This document shows positions 1 to 5,141 of a DNA stretch of 5,465 nt, one piece after another. A model generated the notes under the pieces. The model searched no databases. It was not told the DNA's origin and worked only from the letters and a program-made list of their open reading frames with translations. The position numbers and the translations under genes were made by a program. Source of the DNA: Kiritimatiellia bacterium. GTDB taxonomy: Bacteria; Verrucomicrobiota; Kiritimatiellia; RFP12; UBA1067. The first letter of the stretch is position 1, and each line of letters begins with the position of its first letter. The stretch covers positions 1 through 5,465 of the forward strand of contig JAKSOY010000273.1 in NCBI GenBank assembly GCA_024405255.1, read 5' to 3'.

Positions 1-134
1 CGCATGGTGGTCGATTTCCCCGCGCCGTTCGGGCCGAGGAAGCCCAGCACTTCGCCTTCCTTGACGCTGAAGGAGACCCCCTTCACCGCCTGGAAGTCGC
101 CGAAGCACTTCTTCAGGTTCTTAACTTCAAGCAT
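1..134 (-). CDS. ABC transporter ATP-binding protein, N-terminal fragment (cut by window edge)
   Basis: This is the first 44 residues of an ABC-type ATPase, the cytoplasmic subunit that powers a membrane transporter by ATP hydrolysis. Directly visible are an MLEVKNLKK opening strand, an aromatic A-loop position (Phe11), the [18 protein letters not shown] segment, and a complete Walker A motif GPNGAGKST at residues 34-42. The signature motif, Walker B and the rest lie beyond base 1. The form [15 protein letters not shown] is typical of ATPases paired with ABC-2 type permeases (GldA, CcmA and NodI-like), so an ABC-2 exporter is the most likely assignment, but substrate and partner are not visible. 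The start is well supported: AAAGGA lies 10 bases upstream and a promoter lies just beyond it. The gene has its own promoter although it lies downstream of another minus-strand gene. Confidence 0.93.
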   Translation of the reverse strand, partial: MLEVKNLKKCFGDFQAVKGVSFSVKEGEVLGFLGPNGAGKSTTM

Positions 135-144
135 TACCCGTGTA

Positions 145-150
145 TCCTTT
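145..150 (-). promoter_or_regulatory. Ribosome binding site of the ABC ATPase gene
   Basis: AAAGGA on the minus strand lies 10 bases before the ATG at 134. It supports this ATG as the start; no other in-frame ATG is associated with a purine-rich site. Confidence 0.6.
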
Positions 151-165
151 CAAAAAGCGGGGCAC

Positions 166-194
166 ATTATATCATTTATCCCCTGATGTTTGAA
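166..194 (-). promoter_or_regulatory. Extended -10 promoter of the ABC ATPase gene
   Basis: The minus strand carries a perfect TATAAT at 171-166, directly preceded by TGA at 174-172, which makes an extended -10 (TGnTATAAT). A weak -35 match, TTCAAA, sits at 194-189 with a 17-base spacer. Transcription would begin near base 159, leaving a leader of about 25 bases that contains the ribosome binding site. The match is seen directly; promoter activity is inferred. The promoter lets this gene be expressed independently of the SGNH gene upstream of it. Confidence 0.6.
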
Positions 195-205
195 CACCCT
201 GATTT

Positions 206-227
206 TATCCTTGATTTGTTAAGGATA
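206..227 (-). terminator. Possible weak terminator or hairpin after the SGNH lipoprotein gene
   Basis: A perfect 7-base inverted repeat, TATCCTT and AAGGATA, with an 8-base loop lies 12 bases after the stop codon of the minus-strand SGNH gene. The stem is AT-rich and no T-run follows it on the minus strand, so it is not a canonical intrinsic terminator. It could be a 3' stabilising hairpin or a protein-binding site just upstream of the ABC promoter. Confidence 0.25.
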
Positions 228-238
228 TGTTAACGAAA

Positions 239-1165
239 TCATTCTTCTCTACTGGCGATTTTCTTCATGAGCCTGTCCTCGTCATCCGTCACGTAGTCCG
301 GCTTGTAGCTCATCTTCTCGAGATCGGCTCCCAAGAGCGACTTCGCCCACACAAGCGCCTGAAAGTACTCGCCCTTGCGCCCGAGGTGAAACACGTCGCA
401 GTTCGGTTCCCAGTCGTTCTTCACATTCCGCTTGAAATGGTCGCGTTCCTCCTGCCTGCCTCCCCCGACGACATCGCCTCCGAACGAGTTCTCCGCATAC
501 TTGACCGGCAGCCGCCTGCGCCACTCCTGCACCGCCGTGCCGAACGGGATCACCTCGAGCCCGTGCCGTTTCGCAAACGCGCCGTACGCCGCATGGAGCT
601 TCGCGTACATCTCGTTCTGGTCGATGTCCCATTCCTTGAAGCGCTTGTCCCACGGCGTATAGCTCCACGTCTCCTGCACCACGATCTTCGCATGCGGCGC
701 CAGCTCCCGGACCTTGGCCACGAGGTTGTCGCCCCACGGGGCGTACGTTTCCTCCTTCCAGCTGAAATGACTCGCCTGCTGAACCGTCACGATGTCCCAG
801 TCCTTCATCCGCAGCACGTCGCAGACATTGCGCTTCGCCCCGTCGATCACCCGTTCGCCGTCGACCGCCAGGTCGAAACGATAGGGATGGAACTTCTCTT
901 CGCCGTCCCGCAGCACGTTCGCCCAGTGATTGGAGAGGGAGCATCCGCCGATGTACAACGACCCAAGCATGAGCGGCTTGTCCAGCGACGCGGCCTTGGC
1001 GACCTTCGGCAAGTGGGCCATGCAGGAAATCGAGAAGCTGTTCCCGATCATCAGCACCTTCGTATACTGGGCCTCAGCCTCTTTCTGCGTCGTGCAGCCG
1101 GCGAACCCCGCCGCAACGGCCAGGATCAAACAGTCTAACAATCGAACAATTGAACAATTTCTCAT
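239..1165 (-). CDS. SGNH-hydrolase-like (DUF4886-type) lipoprotein
   Basis: A 308-residue protein of the SGNH/GDSL esterase superfamily, closest in pattern to DUF4886. Residues 1-24 form a lipoprotein signal peptide: MRN, then a hydrophobic stretch, then FAGC with Cys24 as the likely lipidation site (Phe at -3 is slightly off consensus). Block I is VLMIGNSFS with the candidate nucleophile Ser43. GGCSL (73-77) and VTVQQASHFS (126-135) match conserved DUF4886 blocks. Block V is DVFHLG, with Asp257 and His260 spaced DxxH as expected for the catalytic dyad, followed by GEYFQALVWA. A carbohydrate-esterase-like activity at the cell envelope is plausible, but the substrate cannot be read from sequence. 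The start at 1165 has CAGGAG six bases upstream and overlaps the stop of the rlmI-like gene as ATGA, so translation is probably coupled. The frame stays open further upstream to 1498, but that stretch is antisense shadow of rlmI and lacks a signal peptide. Confidence 0.85.
   Translation of the reverse strand: MRNCSIVRLLDCLILAVAAGFAGCTTQKEAEAQYTKVLMIGNSFSISCMAHLPKVAKAASLDKPLMLGSLYIGGCSLSNHWANVLRDGEEKFHPYRFDLAVDGERVIDGAKRNVCDVLRMKDWDIVTVQQASHFSWKEETYAPWGDNLVAKVRELAPHAKIVVQETWSYTPWDKRFKEWDIDQNEMYAKLHAAYGAFAKRHGLEVIPFGTAVQEWRRRLPVKYAENSFGGDVVGGGRQEERDHFKRNVKNDWEPNCDVFHLGRKGEYFQALVWAKSLLGADLEKMSYKPDYVTDDEDRLMKKIASREE
1128..1159 (-). repeat. Degenerate 8-bp tandem repeat in the signal-peptide codons
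   Basis: On the plus strand four consecutive octamers read aaacagtc, taacaatc, gaacaatt, gaacaatt. The last two are identical and the others diverge. On the minus strand they encode residues 3-13 of the SGNH lipoprotein signal peptide. The block is much more AT-rich than the surrounding gene. Confidence 0.6.
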
Positions 1166-2418
1166 GTCATGCTCCTGAGTATTACGCCCTTCAGGTACAG
1201 TCCCTCGGGGAAATTCAAGGCGACCGGATGGTCGGCCCCCTGGCGCGTCCGCCCAATCATCTGGAAATCGCGTCCCGCGTCCTGCGCCGCCTCGGCGAGG
1301 ATCTTGTCGAACAGGTCCGCCGTCATCGCCCCCGAGCACGAGAACGTCGCGAGGATTCCGTTCGGACGCAAAAGCTTCATCGCCAGGAGGTTGATGTCCT
1401 TGTATCCGCGCGCCGCCTTCATCACCTGCGACTTGACGGACGCGAACTTCGGCGGATCGAGGACGATCAGGTCGAAGGCCATTCCCGCGTCGCGGCACTT
1501 GCGCAAGTACTGAAAGACGTCCGCCTCCTCATACCGTACCGTCGGCGTCCCCGCCGACGGACGCTGTCCGCCAAACGTGAGCTCGGCGTTCTTCTTCGCC
1601 AGTTCAAGCGCGTCGTGCGAGAGGTCGACCTGCGTCACGTGCTTCGCGCCGCCGGCCGCCGCCGCCAGCCCGAATCCGCCCGTGTAGCAGAAGCAGTTGA
1701 GGACGTCCCTGCCCTTCGCCAGCGCCCCGACCGCAGCCCGCGCATCGCGCTGGTCGAGATAGAAGCCGGTCTTGTGTCCGTTCCGCACGTCGACAAAATA
1801 CCGGATGTCGCCTTCCCTGATTTCAATCAGCTCCGGAGGCTCCTCGCCTACAAGGACCGCGAAGGCCCCGGGGGAACGGGCGTCTCTCCCGTTCGCCGCC
1901 GTCGGCAAACCCTCCTTTTCCCTTACGTCGACATCCAGGCGTTCCGACACCGACTTCGGCGAGAACCCGACGGGGAATTTCGCCATCAGCGCCTGGACAA
2001 TCGCCTCCTTCCAATATTCCGCACCGGCGGAGGTAAACTGGCAGACGACATGTCCGTTGTAGTAGTCGGCCACGACGCCCGGGAGCCCGTCGGATTCCGC
2101 ATTGATCACGCGGCAGGCGTTCGTCGTCGACTCGGGCGCGAAAAACGCCGCGCGGCGAGCGACCGACAGCGCGACCTGTTCGGAAATGAAAGTGCTGTCC
2201 GGAACGGTCTTCGGATCGAACGACAGCATCCTGACGCGAATCTGCGACGCCGGCGACCAACTGCCATACCCGAGCACCTCGCCGTCGGCACTCGCGACTT
2301 GAACGGTCTCGCCGATGCCAATCCCCGCGTCCGAATTCTCCACCGCACCCGAAAACACCCACGGATGATGCTTTCGGACGCTATAGTCCCTTTTCGCCTT
2401 TAACGCAATCTTCGTCAT
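1162..2418 (-). CDS. rlmI: RlmI-type 23S rRNA (cytosine-5)-methyltransferase
   Basis: A class I SAM-dependent methyltransferase of the RlmI family, which makes m5C at position 1962 of E. coli 23S rRNA. Residues are counted from the upstream ATG at 2427. An N-terminal PUA-like domain carries HPWVFSGAV (21-29) and SPASQIRVR (58-66). A middle segment has INAESDGLPGVVADYYNG (108-125). The Rossmann domain has HKTGFYLDQRDAR (218-230), the SAM-binding CFCYTGGFGLAAA (245-257), DPPKF (324-328), GYKDINLLAMKLL (341-353), and TFSCSGAM (361-368) with the expected catalytic Cys364. ADHPVALNFPEGLYLKG closes the fold. I prefer the ATG at 2418 (residue 4), because it aligns with the recalled E. coli start and because a -10 box abuts the ATG at 2427. 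At 418-421 residues it is about 25 longer than E. coli RlmI. Much of the excess lies at two in-frame palindromic inserts, around residues 178-185 and 290-297. It ends in an ATGA overlap with the lipoprotein gene. Confidence 0.9.
   Translation of the reverse strand: MTKIALKAKRDYSVRKHHPWVFSGAVENSDAGIGIGETVQVASADGEVLGYGSWSPASQIRVRMLSFDPKTVPDSTFISEQVALSVARRAAFFAPESTTNACRVINAESDGLPGVVADYYNGHVVCQFTSAGAEYWKEAIVQALMAKFPVGFSPKSVSERLDVDVREKEGLPTAANGRDARSPGAFAVLVGEEPPELIEIREGDIRYFVDVRNGHKTGFYLDQRDARAAVGALAKGRDVLNCFCYTGGFGLAAAAGGAKHVTQVDLSHDALELAKKNAELTFGGQRPSAGTPTVRYEEADVFQYLRKCRDAGMAFDLIVLDPPKFASVKSQVMKAARGYKDINLLAMKLLRPNGILATFSCSGAMTADLFDKILAEAAQDAGRDFQMIGRTRQGADHPVALNFPEGLYLKGVILRSMT
1172..1177 (-). 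promoter_or_regulatory. Ribosome binding site deciding the SGNH lipoprotein start
   Basis: CAGGAG on the minus strand lies six bases before the ATG at 1165, inside the last codons of the rlmI-like gene. It selects this ATG over the long upstream open frame, and it also avoids the ATG at 1170, which is followed two codons later by the rlmI stop. Confidence 0.65.
1539..1560. repeat. Palindromic element 2, in frame within rlmI
   Basis: A perfect 9-base inverted repeat, CCGTCGGCG and CGCCGACGG, with a TCCC loop. It encodes roughly residues 290-297 of the methyltransferase (PSAGTPTV). This is a stretch where the protein appears longer than E. coli RlmI between the NAEL and ADVF segments. The loop region CGTCCC resembles the loop of the element at 1874-1894, while the stem bases differ. 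Confidence 0.55.
1874..1894. repeat. Palindromic element 1 (GTGVSPV / GRDAR type), in frame within rlmI
   Basis: A perfect 7-base inverted repeat, GAACGGG and CCCGTTC, around the 7-base loop CGTCTCT. Read on the plus strand, the bases from 1872 translate as GTGVSPV. Read on the coding minus strand they give NGRDARS (about residues 179-185). From memory, this pair of translations is a recurrent dispersed repeat in PVC-superphylum genomes. Here it lengthens a loop of the methyltransferase without breaking the frame. Confidence 0.6.
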
Positions 2419-2427
2419 CTGCCGCAT

Positions 2428-2436
2428 ATTATATCA
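2428..2436 (-). promoter_or_regulatory. Extended -10 promoter of the rlmI-like gene
   Basis: The minus strand has TATAAT at 2433-2428 preceded by TGA at 2436-2434, the TGnTATAAT form. No -35 match is seen at 16-18 bases. Initiation would fall near 2421, past the ATG at 2427 and only a few bases before the ATG at 2418. The mRNA would therefore be leaderless or nearly so. This agrees with the lack of any Shine-Dalgarno at either ATG. Confidence 0.5.
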
Positions 2437-2439
2437 CAA

Positions 2440-2458
2440 CGGGCAACGTACCTGCCCG
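2440..2458. repeat. GC-rich inverted repeat upstream of the rlmI -10 box
   Basis: CGGGCA (2440-2445) and TGCCCG (2453-2458) form a perfect 6-base inverted repeat with a 7-base spacer. It lies between the expected -35 and -10 of the leftward promoter, a usual place for an operator. It may also be a decayed relative of the CGGGC-type palindromes inside rlmI. Confidence 0.35.
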
Positions 2459-2467
2459 CCCACCCAC

Positions 2468-2491
2468 CTATTCAACTTGCGCTATTCAACT
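2468..2491 (+). repeat. Direct repeat CTATTCAACT x2 at the rightward -35
   Basis: The 10-base sequence CTATTCAACT occurs at 2468-2477 and again at 2482-2491, a 14-base period. The second copy contains the TTCAAC that serves as the candidate -35 of the rightward promoter. CCTATT at 2467-2472 is also mirrored by AATAGG at 2495-2500. This could be a regulator binding site; that is inference. Confidence 0.4.
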
Positions 2492-2513
2492 CTAAATAGG
2501 TTTGTGGTATAAT
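2485..2513 (+). promoter_or_regulatory. Extended -10 promoter of the flippase-glycosyltransferase operon
   Basis: TGGTATAAT at 2505-2513 is an extended -10 with a perfect TATAAT. TTCAAC at 2485-2490 is a weak -35 with a 17-base spacer. Initiation would be near 2520, giving a leader of about 185 bases before the flippase ATG. The core TTGTGrTATAAT is shared with the divergent rlmI promoter. Confidence 0.55.
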
Positions 2514-2519
2514 ACTCGT

Positions 2520-2704
2520 CATGCGCAACCCATTCAAATACGCGGCATCCGCGTCAGCGGTCGTTCGTTCTTTGACCGCGATAAGGTCAATCGCGCGATG
2601 CTCAACACCTGATTGAACGCATGTTCTCTGCGAAATCCCGGCCTTTCCACAACTCGGCGCAAAAGTTCTTGCTGACACGCCATCTTGCACAACAAGCCTG
2701 AAGA
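2520..2704 (+). other. Long structured 5' leader of the flippase operon (no gene recognised)
   Basis: This stretch lies between the rightward promoter and the flippase ATG. It holds several perfect short hairpins. CGCGG and CCGCG pair at 2541-2553. GCGGTC (2557-2562) pairs with GACCGC (2574-2579). TTGACC (2572-2577) pairs with GGTCAA (2585-2590). The last two compete for the same bases and cannot form together. No run of T follows them, so a simple attenuator is not evident. Short open frames exist (31 codons from 2521, 26 codons from 2621), but none has a ribosome binding site or a recognisable product. No known riboswitch or JUMPStart/ops element was recognised. Confidence 0.35.
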
Positions 2705-4051
2705 ATGAAAGCCTTTCTCGACAGACTTCACGCGCGCCTCGGAGACTTCTGGTGGTACTCGCTCATGATCTTCATGGCGGCGCGGGCGGCGGACTGCCTG
2801 AACGTCTTCGTGGGGCTTTGGCTCGTCCCCAAGTACGTCCCGCCGTCCGAGCTCGGTGCCGTCCAGCCGCTCGCGAACTTCGCCTCGTTCCTCGCCCTTC
2901 CCGCGGCGGTCTTCGCCTCAACCTTCCGTCAGGAACTCTCCAATCTCGCCGTCAACCGACAGTTCGGCAAGATGAAGACCCTGATGCGCAGCGTCTTCAT
3001 CGCCGCGGCGATTTTCCTTTTCCTCGCCATCGTCATTTCCCACTTCGTCCTACCGCACTTCCTCGAGCGCATCCGCATCGCCGAGGGCTCGCTCGGCATG
3101 CTGATCATCGTCTACTCGTTCATCAACACCCTCTCGCCGATCTTCTCCAACGCCCTCCAGTCCCTCAAGAAGTTCAAGGCGACGACCGTCATCTCCCTTC
3201 TCGGCGCCCCGATCCGCTTCCTCGCCATGCTCGCGACGATGCCCCTCCGCGCCCTCTCCGGCTACTTCATCGGCCAGACCTCCACCCCCGCCTTCTCCAT
3301 CGTCACCTCCGTCATCGCCCTCCGCAAGGAACTCTCCGTCCCCGCCGAGCCCTATTGGACACGCGATGTTTTCAATCGCTACGGAAAGTTATTCGTCATC
3401 TTTGGCGTCAGTTCCGTTGTCGGCGGACTCCTGCCGCTCGTGGAAACAATGGTCATCCGACAACGTTTGCCCGAGGCGGATTCCGCCGCCTACTACATGA
3501 TGACACGATTCGGGGAAATCGCAAGCTTCCTTCACACGGCGCTGATGTTCACGATCTTCCCCTTCGCCGCCGATCTTGCCTCAAAGGGTCGCAGCACTCT
3601 GCCGATTGTTTTCAAGACATCCTTCGCCATAGTCGCAACCAATGGCATCTTCGCGCTGGCATTCTGGATCTTCGGCGGCTCCGTGATCTCATTCCTACCC
3701 TATGGCGAAACATACGTGAACTACTCTTGGGCCGTCCAATGGCTCATTCTCAACACAACGCTCTTGGCCATCACCGCCCTTTACACAACCGCCGAGGTCT
3801 CCGCCAACCGCTTTGGCTACATGATCGTCACGATCCCCTGCAATCTTCTGTATGTCGGCCTCCTGCTCGCCATAACAGGCCACGGCTACGCCGAAGGCAT
3901 CATCCCGGCCTCCTGGACCGCATTCCTCACCCTGCACAACATCTCCACGCTCCAGACAATGATGTATTGGATGACCGGAGCAACGTTCGTCCGCCTCCTC
4001 TGTTGCCTTGTTCACGCCGGAATCACAAGAGGTCTGTCTCATGACAACTAA
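2705..4051 (+). CDS. MOP/Wzx-like polysaccharide flippase
   Basis: A 448-residue polytopic membrane protein of the polysaccharide-transporter branch of the MOP exporter superfamily, which moves lipid-linked glycans across the inner membrane. About 12 hydrophobic segments are visible, roughly at 18-41, 52-73, 95-117, 129-150, 160-180, 183-205, 228-250, 271-290, 303-330, 341-362, 371-391 and 400-440 (the last span may be two). Length fits the family. The pattern suggests two six-helix lobes joined by a charged linker near 206-227 (RKELSVPAEPYWTRD). The ATG at 2705 is the only likely start, since an in-frame TGA lies six bases upstream; the ribosome site is poor. It is followed by a glycosyltransferase overlapping by 11 bases. 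Codon use changes near base 3355: before it, C-ending codons and about 67-70% GC; after it, a mixed pattern like the downstream gene. The transported substrate cannot be deduced. Confidence 0.87.
   Translation: MKAFLDRLHARLGDFWWYSLMIFMAARAADCLNVFVGLWLVPKYVPPSELGAVQPLANFASFLALPAAVFASTFRQELSNLAVNRQFGKMKTLMRSVFIAAAIFLFLAIVISHFVLPHFLERIRIAEGSLGMLIIVYSFINTLSPIFSNALQSLKKFKATTVISLLGAPIRFLAMLATMPLRALSGYFIGQTSTPAFSIVTSVIALRKELSVPAEPYWTRDVFNRYGKLFVIFGVSSVVGGLLPLVETMVIRQRLPEADSAAYYMMTRFGEIASFLHTALMFTIFPFAADLASKGRSTLPIVFKTSFAIVATNGIFALAFWIFGGSVISFLPYGETYVNYSWAVQWLILNTTLLAITALYTTAEVSANRFGYMIVTIPCNLLYVGLLLAITGHGYAEGIIPASWTAFLTLHNISTLQTMMYWMTGATFVRLLCCLVHAGITRGLSHDN
4027..4032 (+). promoter_or_regulatory. 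Ribosome binding site deciding the GT8 start
   Basis: AAGAGG inside the end of the flippase gene lies eight bases before the ATG at 4041. It favours this start over an in-frame ATG at 4008, which would add 11 residues not resembling the family N-terminus. Confidence 0.6.
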
Positions 4052-5060
4052 CACCATCCATGTCGCACTCGCCTCCGACAATAATTATTTCGAGGGGCTT
4101 CTGACGACAATGTGGTCCATTGCCAGAAACTGCAGCCGTCCATCAAGTCTAGTTTTTCACGTCCTCGACGGCGGCATCCCTGACGATTCATTTGCCTATC
4201 TAAAAGAACGCATCATACACTTCGGATCCACTGTAGATCGAATCACCATTGATCAGCAACGCACCTTCGGATCATTCCGAACCTATCATGGTAACGGCAG
4301 AATGACATATGCGCGTTTACTCCTGCCCGACCTTCTTCCAAACGTCGATCAAATCGTCTATACGGATGTCGACATCATCTGGATTGCAGACATCGCTGAA
4401 CTGTGGGACACCCTTGATCAAAACGCCATCATCCATTGCACGCCATCCAACCACACGATCAAAGTCGAACTCGAGTGGTATACTGCACACAACTTTCAGT
4501 TTGAGTTTGGCAAGAGATTTTGCGCCGGAATGATCGTCATGAACCTTGCAAAATTCCGCAAAGAATCCCTGCACATCAAAATGCTTGAGACCATTGCCGC
4601 AAGTAACGGGAACGTGCCCTGCGTCGACGAAACAGTCCTCAATGCCCTCACGTTCTGGCGCAACGACCGTGCCTATCTTGACGGCCGTTGGCAGCACATG
4701 TCATACGGGCGGACCACACCGCTTGAGGAGAACGGCTTCACCCTTCACTTCGGCACCGACGCACCTTGGCAGAGCATACACAAGTACCATCACCTTCTGA
4801 CCGATCAGCACATCATCTGGCATCGATTCCATGCCGAAGCACGGCAAATTTCCGTCTGGCAGTCAATGCGCATGCCGAACGGCGTCCTAGACATCATCCT
4901 CTGCCGCACGCTGTTCCTTGCCGCCCGTTATTGCGGCCTTGTTCGCGGACTTCTGCGTCTTGTCCTGACCATCACCGGCAAACGCGGCAACATCTCAGCC
5001 CTCAACGCCTACATGCTCCCCTTCGACATCGGCAACGTAAACAAGAGATTTCTACCTTAA
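4041..5060 (+). CDS. GT8 family glycosyltransferase (LgtC/WaaJ-like)
   Basis: A 339-residue retaining glycosyltransferase of family GT8, which transfers galactose or glucose from UDP-sugar onto a glycan or lipid-linked acceptor at the cytoplasmic membrane face. The N-terminal strand IHVALASDNNYFEGLLTTMWS (6-26) is the family nucleotide-binding start. YARLLLPDLLP (90-100) leads into QIVYTDVDIIW with the metal-binding DVD at 109-111. FCAGMIVMNL (160-169) corresponds to the FNAGVMLINL block, DETVLN (196-201) to the DQD-LN block, and LHFGTDAPW (235-243) to the HF-G-KPW block with the second metal-ligand His. The C-terminal part, about 283-313, is hydrophobic and basic and probably attaches the enzyme to the membrane, as in LgtC. 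The start at 4041 fits the family and has a ribosome site; the gene overlaps the flippase stop by 11 bases, indicating coupling. GC content is lower than in the leftward genes. Donor and acceptor are unknown. Confidence 0.92.
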   Translation: MTTNTIHVALASDNNYFEGLLTTMWSIARNCSRPSSLVFHVLDGGIPDDSFAYLKERIIHFGSTVDRITIDQQRTFGSFRTYHGNGRMTYARLLLPDLLPNVDQIVYTDVDIIWIADIAELWDTLDQNAIIHCTPSNHTIKVELEWYTAHNFQFEFGKRFCAGMIVMNLAKFRKESLHIKMLETIAASNGNVPCVDETVLNALTFWRNDRAYLDGRWQHMSYGRTTPLEENGFTLHFGTDAPWQSIHKYHHLLTDQHIIWHRFHAEARQISVWQSMRMPNGVLDIILCRTLFLAARYCGLVRGLLRLVLTITGKRGNISALNAYMLPFDIGNVNKRFLP

Positions 5061-5141
5061 CTCACAAACGGCAGAACGCGTTTCAACACAGTCTACCGGA
5101 AGTGCTCGTAACAGTTCAGCGTCGAAATGTAGATGTGATCG

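Noticed and set aside
227..1138. 303-codon open frame on the plus strand
   Set aside because: It lies antisense to the SGNH lipoprotein, is rich in Arg, His, Pro and Val as expected of a GC-rich shadow frame, and has no recognisable domain.
1168..1498. Longer N-terminus for the SGNH lipoprotein
   Set aside because: The added 111 residues are an out-of-phase reading of rlmI, and the lipoprotein signal peptide and ribosome site place the start at 1165.
2070..2102. CCCGGG-type palindrome resembling the rlmI elements
   Set aside because: It encodes the conserved GLPGVVADYY segment of RlmI, so the sequence is explained by protein conservation and not by insertion.
1150..2403. 417-codon open frame on the plus strand
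   Set aside because: It is antisense to the rlmI-like gene, which has full family motifs; the frame is Arg-rich low-quality sequence. Its TGVSPV segment comes from the palindromic element.
2472..2731. Minus-strand open frames of 65-72 codons in the divergent intergenic region
   Set aside because: No ribosome site, no family match, and they overlap the promoter and leader of the rightward operon.
2752..4044. 430-codon open frame on the plus strand in another phase
   Set aside because: It overlaps the flippase in a different phase and is dominated by Arg, His, Pro and Leu with no membrane pattern; a shadow of C-ending codons.
5061..5141. Terminator between the convergent genes
   Set aside because: No stable stem with a T-run was found on either strand; nothing identifiable is seen in these 81 bases.
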